DNA of 64,000 nt. Origin: Areca catechu (Eukaryota > Streptophyta > Magnoliopsida > Arecales > Arecaceae). The DNA lies in assembly GCA_021397845.1 (NCBI GenBank), contig CM038039.1, positions 180,084,526 through 180,148,525 of the forward strand, written 5' to 3'. Shown piece after piece: positions 21,488 through 32,333 of this stretch. The position numbers and the translations under genes were made by a program. The notes beneath the pieces were generated by a model that did no database searches, had not been told where the DNA came from, and worked only from the letters and a program-made list of their open reading frames with translations. Every line of letters starts with the position of its first letter. Within the stretch, counting starts at the first letter, position 1.

Positions 21488-22813
21488 TGTTGGTCCCAAG
21501 GATTGATTTTGATGAGTAACAAAATATTTAAGTATATAATATTACTAATAAATTACATGAGATAATATTTTAGAAAAAGTTAAGGATAATAACTATCATT
21601 TTGAAACATAAGCTTTTGAAAGCCAAAAGATGTTAAAGAGCTAATGAATTTTATGAGAAAATAGTTTGTTATGACTTGGAGTTAAAATTCTTTTGGAAAA
21701 TCAAAGTTTCAATTCGTATCGAAAGAGTTTCGGTTTGGCACGGTAGAGTTTTAGCCAGCATATTGCTAAGCCAACTCAGATGAAATTTGAGTTGTCTAAA
21801 TGAGGGAGCCAATTACAAGAAAGCTAATTTTTGGAGGTTGACTGATGTGCCAACTCAAATGTTAGTTGAGTCGACTTGAATGGAATCTAAGTTGACCCCA
21901 CAAATTTGAGTTGACTCAATAGTAAAAAATAGAAAGTTAATTTTTAGAGAAAGAAGACAGAGTTTACTCAATAGAGGACTGATCATGTGATCCGAGTCAA
22001 TTTGGCAGTGATCTAAGTCAACTCGAGAATTGCTAACAGGCATAATGGCTAGTTCTACAGAAAGTTTAGATTGATCTAGTTTTGATCCTAATAGCTATAT
22101 TTTGTTCTCTAACAGCTAAAAACAACTAATTTGTCTTGGAAGCATATTTAAAGGCCATCAAACTCATTAAAGAAACCAACTATCATCAATCAAACTTAGA
22201 ATATTCCAAGTATCATCAAGAACAATGAGAAAAAGCCAAAGTCTTGATTTAAGACTCTAACTTCTAACCTCCTGATATTATTCATTTAATCATTTGCTTC
22301 CTAGCAAGGAGACAAGCATTGAAGCTTCCAAAGATTTCTCAGAGTCTCCTTTCTTTGAGCATAAGAGTTTATTCTTGCTCTTTTCAAGGAACTTTTTTTA
22401 TTTAATATTATTCTTTGTTATTTCATTGTTGCTTACTTCAATTAGGACTAAAGTTAGATGTGTTTAAGCTAGGGATTTGCTTGTAGGATTTTGGATTATG
22501 AGCCCTAGAAAACAATCTATATAGGGTTTGGATTGTGAGCCTGGTAAAATAATTCAGCTATAATATTTGGAGAAGAATATAGTAAAAATTTTTAAGGGGA
22601 GGCTCAGGAAGTGGACGTTAATGCTGGGGGCACCGAATCACTATAAAATAACTTGTATTTGAGATTGCTTTCTTGCTTATATGCTTTACATTCAGTATTT
22701 TATTTTCTGCATATAATTCTGCTCACTTATACTCCACAAGTAGCACATACTTAACTCTAAATATTTTTAAAATCCAATTTATCCCCCTTCTTAGATTATC
22801 TAGTTGCATAACA
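21488..22813 (+). repeat. 5' LTR of Copia element A
   Basis: Starts TGTTGGTCCCAAGG and ends TTGCATAACA, with a primer-binding site right after it. Like the other Copia LTRs in this window it begins with a GATTTTGATGA-TAACAAAAT block, has GAGTTGACTC-type motifs in the middle, and ends with a CCAATTTATCCCCC block. It cuts the older Gypsy element. No matching 3' LTR was found in the window. Confidence 0.75.
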
Positions 22814-22815
22814 AG

Positions 22816-22827
22816 TAATATCAGAGC
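22816..22827 (+). other. Primer-binding site of Copia element A
   Basis: TAATATCAGAGC, two bases after the LTR, is a mutated TGGTATCAGAGC initiator-Met tRNA complement. Confidence 0.7.
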
Positions 22828-22872
22828 TTGGTACTCAGTTGCATTTGATCAAATAATCAAGAATAAAATTAA

Positions 22873-23225
22873 ATGGCAATCTAACTAGGTATGTTATTTG
22901 TTGAAGGGCAATCTTTAAATATACTCCCTTTGTTCACCGAAACTATATTCATTGGAAAGCATGAATGTGAATCTATGTTCGCAATTGTTATCAACTTTGA
23001 AAAGTGATACTCAAGGGGCCACACACCTACTATTAAAATAGATGGAGTTAAGGTTCCCAAACCTGAAGAGGATTGGGATGAGCATGATATGAAGTTGGTA
23101 GAACTTAATACTAAGGCTATGAATATTTTTTATTGTACATTAGATACTACTAAATTTAATAGAATCTCTACTTGTAGCTCCGTTAAGGAGATTTGGGATA
23201 GGTTAGAGGTTACCCATGAGGGTAC
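22873..23225 (+). pseudogene. Copia element A gag, first part
   Basis: Shows the UBN2-type Gag of SIRE/Maximus Copia elements: KPEEDWDEHDMK, NTKAMNIFYCTLD, KFNRISTCSS, IWDRLEVTHEGT. It carries stops. The frame is cut after THEGT by the insertion of solo LTR O, and the continuation is at 30669-30769. Confidence 0.78.
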
Positions 23226-23227
23226 TG

Positions 23228-24684
23228 TGGTGGGGACACCTGAGGCACCAGAATAAGATAGAGGCTTTTTCAACCCTCTGTAAATTGATCAATAATTTAT
23301 GAGTCCATCTGTAATAAGGGCTTAGCTCATCTGAGTCCATTTTAGTTGTTATTTGAGTATTTTTAGTTGTTATTTCAGTTCTGTACTAGTCAGCTCATGT
23401 TGAGCTAGTTCAGTCCAATGCTAGTCAGCTCATGTTGAGCTAATTTTATTTTTTTGAGTCCTATCCAAGCATACTGAAGACTCAAGACTATATCATACAA
23501 GTGAAGACCAAGTCCAACTAGATTGAAGACATGGAAGTATAGCACAAGTCCAACCCAGCTTGAAGATTTGAAGACCCAGGAGGAAAATTCAGAAAACCCT
23601 GATTTCTTGCAGATGCCCTCCAGATGCCCAGATTCCCTTCCAGATGCCAAAATATATTCATATACCAAGGCATCCATGATTTTAGAGGTCCATCTACATC
23701 CTAGCCCAAAGAAATCAAGCCCAGGTGCCAAGCCCAAGCCCCTAAGAAGCAAGATACCAGGGAATATTCCTGCTACCTGGCTACCAGGCCACCCCAGCTT
23801 CTAGAGGCCCAAACCCATGCACCCGGGCCCCTTTGGGCCGGCCCCTTGCTGCTCCTAGAAGCCCAACACGCCCCCCTAGGCATCCTTGGAGTGTTGACCA
23901 AGTCAAGAGAATTTTTAGAGATTTTTCTACCTAATATTTCCTTATTTTCTAGCTAGGATTTGAGAGGGAAAAGGATTCTTATGTAAAGACTTATGTACCC
24001 TTACTTGGAGCCCAAGGTTAAGGGTCTATTTAAGGGACCCTAGCCTCTTGTATGAAGGGAGAATTTTTGATGAATGAAAACCTTGAGTTCTTCTATTGAG
24101 TGGTGTGATACCCTGCTGTGTGCATAAAGGGATTTGTGAGAGTTCTTCTTCCCGGTGTTTGTAATAATCTTCCTGCTGCCAACAAACCCTCCAGATCCCT
24201 GGACGCCCACTCCTAAAGAAGCCTTTCCTTGCTATTTTTACTTTGTTTTTTTGTTCCTTTGTGAGCTTTCTAACCCCTGACAGGTCGTTTGCAGGTCCCT
24301 GAGTTCCTACGAATCCAACGACTCCAGCCAAGCCTCAATCGGATCACCGAGCAGAAAGCCGGGTATCCGCGGGTCTTTGGCTCGGTTTTCCAGGCCGCAT
24401 CCGTCGAGGAACGAGAGACCCCTTCACTGCGATCTTCACAGACGTTGTCAGGTACACCCCTCTACCTCCAGTAGTTTTATTGTAGGAGAACTTGCCCTAA
24501 CCGAGGCTTCTCAGCCCCGGCGGTCCTTCTTTGCTACTTTTCTAGGTCCTAATCTGCATGCTGATCTTCAAAAATTCATACAAAATTCCCTACAAATAAT
24601 TTTGATCTGAAATTTGGGAATTAATCACCTAACTCAACATGTAAAACATACAAAAAAAATTGCATGCATATTAGTTCCCTATCA
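23228..24684 (+). repeat. 5' LTR of element B
   Basis: 1457 bp, TGGTGGGGACACC to CCCTATCA. Preceded by TACTG and followed by a perfect primer-binding site. Open frames inside it on either strand recur in the 3' LTR and are not genes. Confidence 0.93.
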
Positions 24685-24686
24685 TT

Positions 24687-24698
24687 TGGTATCAGAGC
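24687..24698 (+). other. Primer-binding site of element B
   Basis: Perfect TGGTATCAGAGC two bases after the LTR end, the complement of initiator-Met tRNA. Confidence 0.9.
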
Positions 24699-25569
24699 GT
24701 AGATTAGGGCTTATTTTCTGCAATTTTTTAGTCTGTATATACTCTGTTATTTTAATTATTTCTCCCTGTTAAAAACTCCAAAAATTCTGAAATTTATTAT
24801 CCTGGATTTATCATAATTCACAGTAATTTTAAAAACTTTTCCAGATTTTATTATGGCCTGTGAATTTTCTGCAAACCGAAATAGGGCCTGCAAATTTTTG
24901 GCTCTGTTTTTTTTAGCAAGACAAGTTTGGAAGTTTTAGGGTTTTGTTTAGGAGTTTTTGCATATTTCTTAATTTTAGTATATTTCCAGTATATTAGGCC
25001 ATGATTTGCAAGTTTTCTTCTATTTAAAAAATACCAAAAAAAAATATATATATATTTTCCAAAAATACCAAAAAAAAAAATATCTAAACCCTAATTTGCA
25101 TCCTCATCTGCCTGCCATCATTGCATAATTTACTTTTAAGGGCACTCTTGCTATATCAGATGGGGGGAGGATTTGATCACCTCTCCTTAGCCCAAAACCA
25201 CATCCCTTGCATTCAGTCCCAAGCCTTAACCTAAAATTAATTAGACTTAATTTGCCCTAGTGGGCTAGGGACACCAACTGGTCGGGTCCGGGCTAGTGTT
25301 AGATCACTGTGTCAAGTTAACCTACGTGTGCCTTGTGCTCAGTGTTTAGAACGGTGGTTTAGGGATTCAATCCCGAAGGGCTTGTGTGCTGGTCCGCCTA
25401 CCTGGCCAATCTCTGATTGGTGTCTAGGATTGGCAATCAGGGACCTAACACTCCCCTTACACCTGCCTGGCTGAGTACAGGGTTACTATAGGCTAGTTTG
25501 CCACCCTGATTGAGCATCTAGTTTGGACTCTAGGTCTAGTCAACTATAGTCGGTCTGATCGAGTCTTGC

Positions 25570-27522
25570 ATGAGCACTAGATTAGGAGTTTCATATCACC
25601 CACCTCCTTCACAAATGTCTGAACCCATGGAAAATTTACAAGCCCAAATAAAAGCCCTAGCTGATCAAATGGCCCATATGACTACCCAGTTAACTCAGTC
25701 TGCTACCCAAACCAACAATAGAATTGACCATCTTGCCAATAGGTTTGACCAGTTAGGAGGCCGTGTAGGGACCATAGCAAGAACCCATGGATCACGATCT
25801 GAGCCAGATCCTGAGTCCCCTCAACCTAGGAGAACCCCAAACCCTGATCTATACCATGAGGTCGAACCTAGGAAAGCCCCTTATCCTGACCCGTACTACA
25901 ATCCTCAACCTAGGAGGACCCCAAATCCTGATCCATACCGAGAGGTTGAACCTAGGAGAGCCCCTCAGCCTGACCCATACTATAATCCTAAACCTAGGAG
26001 GACCCCAAACCCTGAACCATATCATGAGGTTGAACCTAGGAGAGCCACTCAGCCTGACCCATACTATGATACTGAACCTAGATCCTATGACTCTAGATCC
26101 TATTTACCCACATCCTATAAGCCTAGTATACCTACAACCTATAGATCTTATGACTCCAAATCCTATGAACCTAGAACCTATGAATCCATAACCTATGAAC
26201 CTAGATCCTATGACTCTAGATCCCATGATCATAGATCCTATGCACCCACACCCTATGAGCCTAGTAGACCCAACACCCAATATTCTGACCCATATAGGGA
26301 GTCCAACCCTAAGAGAACCCAATATTCTGACCCATATAGGGAGTCCAACCCTAGGAGAACCCAGTATTCTGACCCATATAGGGAGTCCAATCCTAGGAGG
26401 ACCCAATATCCTGACCCATATAGAGAGCCCAACCTTAGGAGGACCCCATACCTTGATCCATCCTTAGAACCTGATCATAGAGCTGACCCAAAATCCTATG
26501 ACCCCAGATCCTATAATCCCATGACCCATAGATCTGCACCCTTGTCCTATGAGCCTAGAGAACCCATAACCCCTAAGTATCAGCCTAGTACTAGTCATGC
26601 TTCCCCTAGTCAACTTGAACCCCATAGGATTAGTATCCCTAAATATGAACCCAATAGTGAGCCACTACCTCTTATACAACCTGAACCTACTAGGAGTAGT
26701 ACCCATAATCAGAGACCAGAACCTAACCAATTTCCTGCTAGCCGACCTTCTCCAACCATTCCTGAGATTCGCAAGGCTTACATTAACGCGGAAGTGTATG
26801 AAGCTGATGTGAGCCTAGTGGATGAGTATGAGGGAGAAGAGGAGACACCTTTAGTAGACCTAGAATTAGCTGACCCAGTAGATACCCAGGTAGAAACCAA
26901 CCCAGAGCTAGTTGACCTTGACCATATCCAACCTAAAGCTATAATGGAAGAACAAATAGAGGAAGAGAACCTAGGTACTGCTACTAGAGCCTTACTTGAG
27001 GAAACCATAGAGGAGAGCCAAATTATAGAGTCTAGTCCTAAAATACAAGAACCAGAAGAATTTATTAAGGACCTGATCTCTTTGAATCAGTACCCTCAGG
27101 ATGAGTCTCCTCCTATAGTTCCCATTAAGGACCTCTTTCCTGAGATTAATAATCCATCCTTCCATTATACAAACCCCGTAGATATATCGCAACCCCATAA
27201 GGTTAACCTCATTAGTCTAGGATTAGTCCCTGACATGCCTTCTTATATCGAACTTTATCCAACTAACCTTGAACCTTTTTTCCTACCCTACCAAACTAAT
27301 TCTGAACCCACTTCCTATTTTCTGCCCTTTCCTGACACCTCCAGCATTTCTAGGATTATTAGATTGCATTTAACAGAGATTAGCATACTGCATGCATTCA
27401 TTACGCATGTTAGGTTTGCATTATACTTCTGGCATACCCTCTGGCATTTGCTTGGAGTCCATTGTAAATACTCTTGTGCACACCACACTAGGGTCAGACC
27501 TAGAGAGTCTATAGTCTCTTAG
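25570..27522 (+). CDS. Repeat-rich Gag-like protein of element B, 650 aa
   Basis: Uninterrupted frame; the ATG at 25615 (residue 16, MSEPMENLQ) is an alternative start that matches better the Gag start of element F. Residues about 16-70 form a heptad-like coiled coil (ENLQAQIKALADQMAHMTTQL), as in chromovirus Gag N-termini. Residues 84-167 hold three 28-residue repeats (PRRTPNPDPY..EVEPRRAPQPDPYYN). Residues 170-233 are rich in SYDSRSYEPR-type motifs. Residues 236-300 hold about four 14-residue repeats (TQYSDPYRESNPRR). About 400-560 is acidic, and the rest is hydrophobic and Pro-rich. No capsid domain, zinc knuckle or enzyme motif is seen. It is probably a diverged Gag whose capsid part was lost; a structural or RNA-binding role is only inference. 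The repeat units are multiples of three, which also opens shadow frames. Confidence 0.75.
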   Translation: MSTRLGVSYHPPPSQMSEPMENLQAQIKALADQMAHMTTQLTQSATQTNNRIDHLANRFDQLGGRVGTIARTHGSRSEPDPESPQPRRTPNPDLYHEVEPRKAPYPDPYYNPQPRRTPNPDPYREVEPRRAPQPDPYYNPKPRRTPNPEPYHEVEPRRATQPDPYYDTEPRSYDSRSYLPTSYKPSIPTTYRSYDSKSYEPRTYESITYEPRSYDSRSHDHRSYAPTPYEPSRPNTQYSDPYRESNPKRTQYSDPYRESNPRRTQYSDPYRESNPRRTQYPDPYREPNLRRTPYLDPSLEPDHRADPKSYDPRSYNPMTHRSAPLSYEPREPITPKYQPSTSHASPSQLEPHRISIPKYEPNSEPLPLIQPEPTRSSTHNQRPEPNQFPASRPSPTIPEIRKAYINAEVYEADVSLVDEYEGEEETPLVDLELADPVDTQVETNPELVDLDHIQPKAIMEEQIEEENLGTATRALLEETIEESQIIESSPKIQEPEEFIKDLISLNQYPQDESPPIVPIKDLFPEINNPSFHYTNPVDISQPHKVNLISLGLVPDMPSYIELYPTNLEPFFLPYQTNSEPTSYFLPFPDTSSISRIIRLHLTEISILHAFITHVRFALYFWHTLWHLLGVHCKYSCAHHTRVRPRESIVS

Positions 27523-27689
27523 GTTTAGGCCCATAAAAGTCTAATAAATTTCCTTCGATAGGAATGCAAAGTCGAGTGTATTAGGTGTTAGTTTGAGTCC
27601 TTTGCATCATCTTGTTAGGAGTCTGCATGTGCCTAACATGTTCACCACCCGCACTAATGTTAAACAAACTAGCTAATTCCCGAAGATGG

Positions 27690-28170
27690 ATCAAAGAATT
27701 TGATGTAGTGGATTCTATCTTGGTTAGGCTTAGGCCTAAAAGAAGCTTCATGCTCGCAGAGCCGGACCTTTTAAAGTGATAGAGAAGGTTGGATCAAATG
27801 CCTAGGTGTTAGACTTGCCTTCGGATTTGGGCATTAGTTCTACCTTCAATATTACAGACCTGGTTGAGTATAGGGAACCGGCAGCGCTACCTAGTGAGGC
27901 CTTTGGACCTATTCCTTTTCATTGTGAGTGACCCTAACGTAGAGTGTCCATAAATAAATTTGGCCTGAGAGAGGAGAACGGATCGAGCGTATCCTGGACA
28001 ATCAAGCCATCACGACCCAGGGCCATGACTATCAACGCTTCCTGGTCCGATGGCAAGGCCGGCCAGAGTCGGACGATTCGTGGATTTCTCGAGAGGACTT
28101 ACAACACCTCAACCCAGACCTTCTCGAGAGATATGTGAGCCAGTCTGACCTTCACTCGACAGGGTCGAGT
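27690..28170 (+). pseudogene. Integrase tail and chromodomain remnant of element B
   Basis: The reading SILVRLRPKRSF, then PFKVIEKVGSNA, LDLPSDLGISSTFNITDLVEYREP, is the conserved C-terminal tail of chromovirus integrase. It is followed by RIERILDNQAITTQGHDYQ, then FLVRWQGRPESDDSWISR, a chromodomain. Frame shifts and stops break it. The catalytic core that should precede it is absent. Confidence 0.82.
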
Positions 28171-28190
28171 TCCTCCCACCCCGGGAGAAT

Positions 28191-29648
28191 TGGTGGGGAC
28201 ACCTGAGGCACCAGAATAAGATAGAGGCTTTTTCAACCCTCTGTAAATTGATCAATAATTTATGAGTCCATCTGTAATAAGGGCTTAGCTCATCTGAGTC
28301 CATTTTAGTTGTTATTTGAGTATTTTTAGTTGTTATTTCAGTTCTGTACTAGTCAGCTCATGTTGAGCTAGTTCAGTCCAATGCTAGTCAGCTCATGTTG
28401 AGCTAATTTTATTTTTTTGAGTCCTATCCAAGCATACTGAAGACTCAAGACTATATCATACAAGTGAAGACCAAGTCCAACTAGATTGAAGACATGGAAG
28501 TATAGCACAAGTCCAACCCAGCTTGAAGATTTGAAGACCCCAAGAGGAAAATTCAGAAAATCCTGATTTCTTGCAGATGCCCTCCAGATGCCCAGATTCC
28601 CTTCCAGATGCCAAAATATATTCATATACCAAGGCATCCATGATTTTAGAGGTCCATCTACATCCTAGCCCAAAGAAATCAAGCCCAGGTGCCAAGCCCA
28701 AGCCCCTAAGAAGCAAGATACCAGGGAATATTCCTGCTACCTGGCTACCAGGCCACCCCAGCTTCCAGAGGCCCAAACCCATGCACCCGGGCCCCTTTGG
28801 GCCGGCCCCTTGCTGCTCCTAGAAGCCCAACACGCCCCCCTAGGCATCCTTGGAGTGTTGACCAAGTCAAGAGAATTTTTAGGGATTTTTCTACCTAATA
28901 TTTCCTTATTTTCTAGCTAGGATTTGAGAGGGAAAAGGATTCTTATGTAAAGACTTATGTACCCTTACTTGGAGCCCAAGGTTAAGGGTCTATTTAAGGG
29001 ACCCTAGCCTCTTGTATGAAGGGAGAATTTTTGATGAATGAAAACCTTGAGTTCTTCTATTGAGTGGTGTGATACCCTGCTGTGTGCATAAAGGGGTTTG
29101 TGAGAGTTCTTCTTCCCGGTGTTTGCAATCATCTTCCTGCTACCAACAAACCCTCCAGATCCCTGGATGCCCACTCCTAAAGAAGCCTTCCCTTGCTGTT
29201 TTTACTTTGTTTTCTTGTTCCTTTGTGAGCTTTCTAACCCCTGACAGGTCGTTTGCAGGTCCCTGAGTTCCTACGAATCCAACGACTCCAGCCAAGCCTC
29301 AATCGGATCACCGAGCAGAAAGTCGGGTATCCGCGGGTCTTTGGCTCGATTTTCCAGGCCGCATCCATCGAGAAATGAGAGACCCCTTCGCTGCGATCTT
29401 CACAGACATTGTCAGGTACACCCCTCTACCTTCAGTAGTTTTATTGTAGGAGAACTTGCCCTAACCGAGGCTTCTCAGCCCCGGCGGTCCTTCTTTGCTA
29501 CTTTTCTAGGTCCTAATCTACATGCTGATCTTCAAAAGTTTATACAAAATTTTTTACAAATAATTTTGATCTAAGATTTGGGAATTAATCACCTAACTCA
29601 ACATGTAAAACATATAAAAAAAATTGCATGCATATTAGTTCCCCATCA
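28191..29648 (+). repeat. 3' LTR of element B
   Basis: 1458 bp, nearly identical to 23228-24684. Preceded by CCGGGAGAAT and followed by the TACTG target duplication. Confidence 0.93.
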
Positions 29649-29651
29649 TAC

Positions 29652-30668
29652 TGTTGCTGTGCCGAGAGGTTGTGCTGACTCAGGCTTAACTCAGACAGGG
29701 TTGGAGCTAAGGTAGCTACTGATAGGGAGCTGGGTCTTGCAGTGTCCTATAACTGGGAGTTAGTTTACAAGACAAAGAAGGGTTATAAAGTTCACACCTA
29801 GGGGGATTCCTTGATGGTGGACCTTTCGATGCCTAAGTCAGTCTCTCAAATGGGTAAACAGAGGAGGCTTGGAGTCTCCTCTAGAATTTAGAGTAGAGTA
29901 GAGGGAGGGGATGGAGAAGGAATAAAGGAACAAAGGAGGGAGAAAGAATGAGATCTATGGGAGAAGGGGCTCTCAACGCATTTGAGGTCCGCTTCCAGGG
30001 AGATGACACATCGATGAGTAGAATTACAAAGACTAGGATACTTTATGGAAGGTAAAAAGTATGTAGCTAGGCCTGTAAATGTCTTGATGGACACTCAGTT
30101 AGATGCTCATGGAGTCAGGGGGCTCTAGGGTGTGCTCTCAGGATGATAAGCTCTCTTAAGAGATAGGGATTCTCGGTTCCATTTTGCCTTGCCTCCTTGT
30201 TCTTCTCCATTTTCTTGCTTACCATAGCCTTTGACCTCTTACCTAAAGGGTCCCAGGAAATAAGTTTATAAGCATGTGCCTGACACTTAACGATAGTGAA
30301 GAGGTATAGTGTGTGTTATAGAGGAGTGGTGTCTAGCATGTCCCAGTAGTTGCAAGCATGCCTATGGTAGGGACCATATCATGGTTGGTGGAGCAAGGAG
30401 TGGTGACCACATGATACATCCTTGTGACCAGGCATTTCTTAGGTGGCAAGCATTTATGGCAACCACTTCTAGAGCATGAGCAACTTGGATGAATGGGGGA
30501 CGGACTCGGTAATGGTCGGTGCCCGGGTAGCGAGTAGGTGAGCATGTAGCTTAATGTCCAAGTGGCGAAGCATGGGGAGGTCACCTGGTCATCTAAGTTA
30601 GCTAATATGTGTTGGATGTGGATTGGAGCTTCAGTGCCATGCTGGATCGGTTAGATCTTAATGTATCA
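29652..30668 (+). mobile_element. Solo LTR O inside Copia gag
   Basis: A 1017-bp block starting TGTTGCTGTGCCGAG and ending TTAATGTATCA. It is flanked by GGTAC at 23221-23225 (left, beyond element B) and 30669-30673 (right). Removing it together with B rejoins the Copia gag of element A at GGTAC. TG...CA ends plus a 5-bp duplication indicate a solo LTR. Its first two bases lie at 23226-23227, because element B inserted there and duplicated TACTG. I do not recognise the family and see no coding sequence. Confidence 0.68.
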
Positions 30669-30769
30669 GGTACTAACCAAATAAAACAAACTAAAATCAA
30701 TATGCTTGTACATCAGAATGAATTATTTAAAATAGAGCCAAATAAAATCATTACTATATGTATACTCAT
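30669..30769 (+). pseudogene. Copia element A gag, second part
   Basis: Reads KINMLVHQNELFKIEPN, then KIITICI, corresponding to KVNMLVHTYEMFRMELN plus ESITNMYT in the related gag genes at 32334 and 62823. It continues the frame lost at 23225 and is cut at 30769 by the LTR of element C. Confidence 0.72.
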
Positions 30770-32275
30770 TATTGACTCCTGTCTTGATTTGATGAATAAC
30801 AAAATACTTAAGTATATTTGAATACTAACTGTGCATTAAAAGTATGTTTATCAGAACAGGGCACTCATCAAAATTATATGTTGAAAGTTCAAATCTTGTT
30901 ATCTTGTTGAAGAAGTCACTCTCTTTGATGGAACTTCAAGTTAAATGGACCTTGATACATAAGAATAACCTTGAAGAACTCAAATCTTGAAGTTGGAGAA
31001 GTTTCAGCAGAGTTTTAACAGAGTTTCAAAAGAGTTTCAACCAAGTGTCGACTCATGGAAGTGAAGTGTTGACTCAAGGTGTCGACTCACAGAAGCTTGA
31101 GCTGATACATAAAAGAAGTTTCAGATAGTACGCATGAAGTGTTGACTCATGAAGCTCAAGTGTCGACTCAAGTGTTGACTCAAGGCCTGAGACCAGAAAT
31201 AATACAGAACATGCTGAATTCAAGTTTTTTCTCAAGTATCGACTCATGAAAATGAAGTGTTGACTCAAGTGGTGACTCACCAGCAGAAGTATCGATGCAC
31301 CAATGATTTTTAGAGAGCTTCATAAAGCATTTTTGACCTAGTATCGACTCAAGTATCAACACCTGCAGGTTTGGATAAACAGTAATGGCTAGTTTTTTGA
31401 AGTGTAGAAATGATCCTTTTTATCTCTAACGGCTATTTTCACCTCTCCAATGGTTAAAAATGATCATTTAAGGCTTGGAAAGGTATTTAAAATGGACCAA
31501 ACTTAAGAGAAAAAAGAATAATGAGCAACTAATGAGAATTTATTAAAAGTTCATTACTTTTGAGTGGAGTTAAGCCTTTAAGCATTCAAGAGTATTCAAG
31601 AAGCATTCAAGTCCATCCTTCAAGCATCCATTAAGGCTTCAACAACTTGGGGACAAGCTTCTCAATTACAATCAAAGAGTTTTAAAGAGATATTTGCTTT
31701 ATTTTTGAAAGCTTATTATATTCTTACTTTATACTTGACTTTATTGTTGTTTCTAGTTTCAAGTGGTTTGAAACTAGTATTTGGGTTGTTGGTAAGCCTT
31801 GAAAAAATCAACTTAAATTGTTGGTGAGCCTTATTTGAAAACCAACAGAGATTTTTGGTTAATCTTATAAAAACTAAGAGGTTTTTGGTTAGCCTTATGA
31901 AAACTAAGAGATTTTTGGTAAGCCTTGTATAAATCAAGAGAATTTTGGTTAGCCTTGTAAAAACTAAGGGGTTGTGATTAGTTAGCCTGAAAAACTAATC
32001 GGCTTTAATCAAGTAGGATTATAGTGAAATATCCAAGTGGACCTTGGGGAGTGGATATAGGTACTTTGGTGTGCACCAAACCACTATAAATTATTGTGTA
32101 TTCGTGATTGCTTATCTTTTCTTGCTTTTTCTTTATTTTTGCTGCATTTTAATAATCAAGCACACATATACTTGAGATCACTAGCACCTTCATTGTTTTG
32201 AATTGGCACTCTCACTTGTAACAAGTTTAAAAAATCCAATTCACCCCCCCTCTTGGGTTGCTTCACTGGGCAACA
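30770..32275 (+). repeat. 5' LTR of Copia element C
   Basis: Starts TATTGACTCC (TG mutated to TA) and ends CACTGGGCAACA. It contains about ten GTGTCGACTCA-like motifs (31045-31365) and a tandem TTTTTGGTTAGCCTT...AAAACTAAG array (31790-32000). CAATTCACCCCCCCTCTTGG precedes the end. Confidence 0.75.
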
Positions 32276-32277
32276 AG

Positions 32278-32289
32278 TGATATCAGAGC
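32278..32289 (+). other. Primer-binding site of element C
   Basis: TGATATCAGAGC, one base from the initiator-Met complement, two bases after the LTR. Confidence 0.75.
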
Positions 32290-32333
32290 CACATTCTCAG
32301 CTTTTAGGTCTAACTATCTTGAGTTAAAAATCT

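Larger units (their letters stand above)
23228..29648 (+). mobile_element. Element B: young pol-less chromovirus with repeat-protein ORF
   Basis: Complete LTR element: LTRs 23228-24684 and 28191-29648, 5-bp target duplication TACTG (23223-23227 and 29649-29653), primer-binding site 24687-24698, polypurine-like CCGGGAGAAT before the 3' LTR. The LTRs differ at few positions, so the insertion is recent. Between them lie a long intact ORF and, near the 3' end, only the integrase tail and a chromodomain. Protease, reverse transcriptase, RNase H and the integrase core are missing, so mobilisation must have come from a full-length relative. Confidence 0.9.

Noticed and set aside
23405..24610. Open frames repeated at 28368-29574
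   Set aside because: They lie in the two LTRs of element B, are duplicated with them and show no protein family features.
25787..26812. Additional open frames on both strands within the element B ORF
   Set aside because: Repeat units of 42 and 84 bases keep all frames open; only the 25570 frame extends beyond the arrays.
29652..30668. Cellular gene fragment between element B and element C
   Set aside because: TG...CA ends, a 5-bp duplication and lack of open frames favour a solo LTR.
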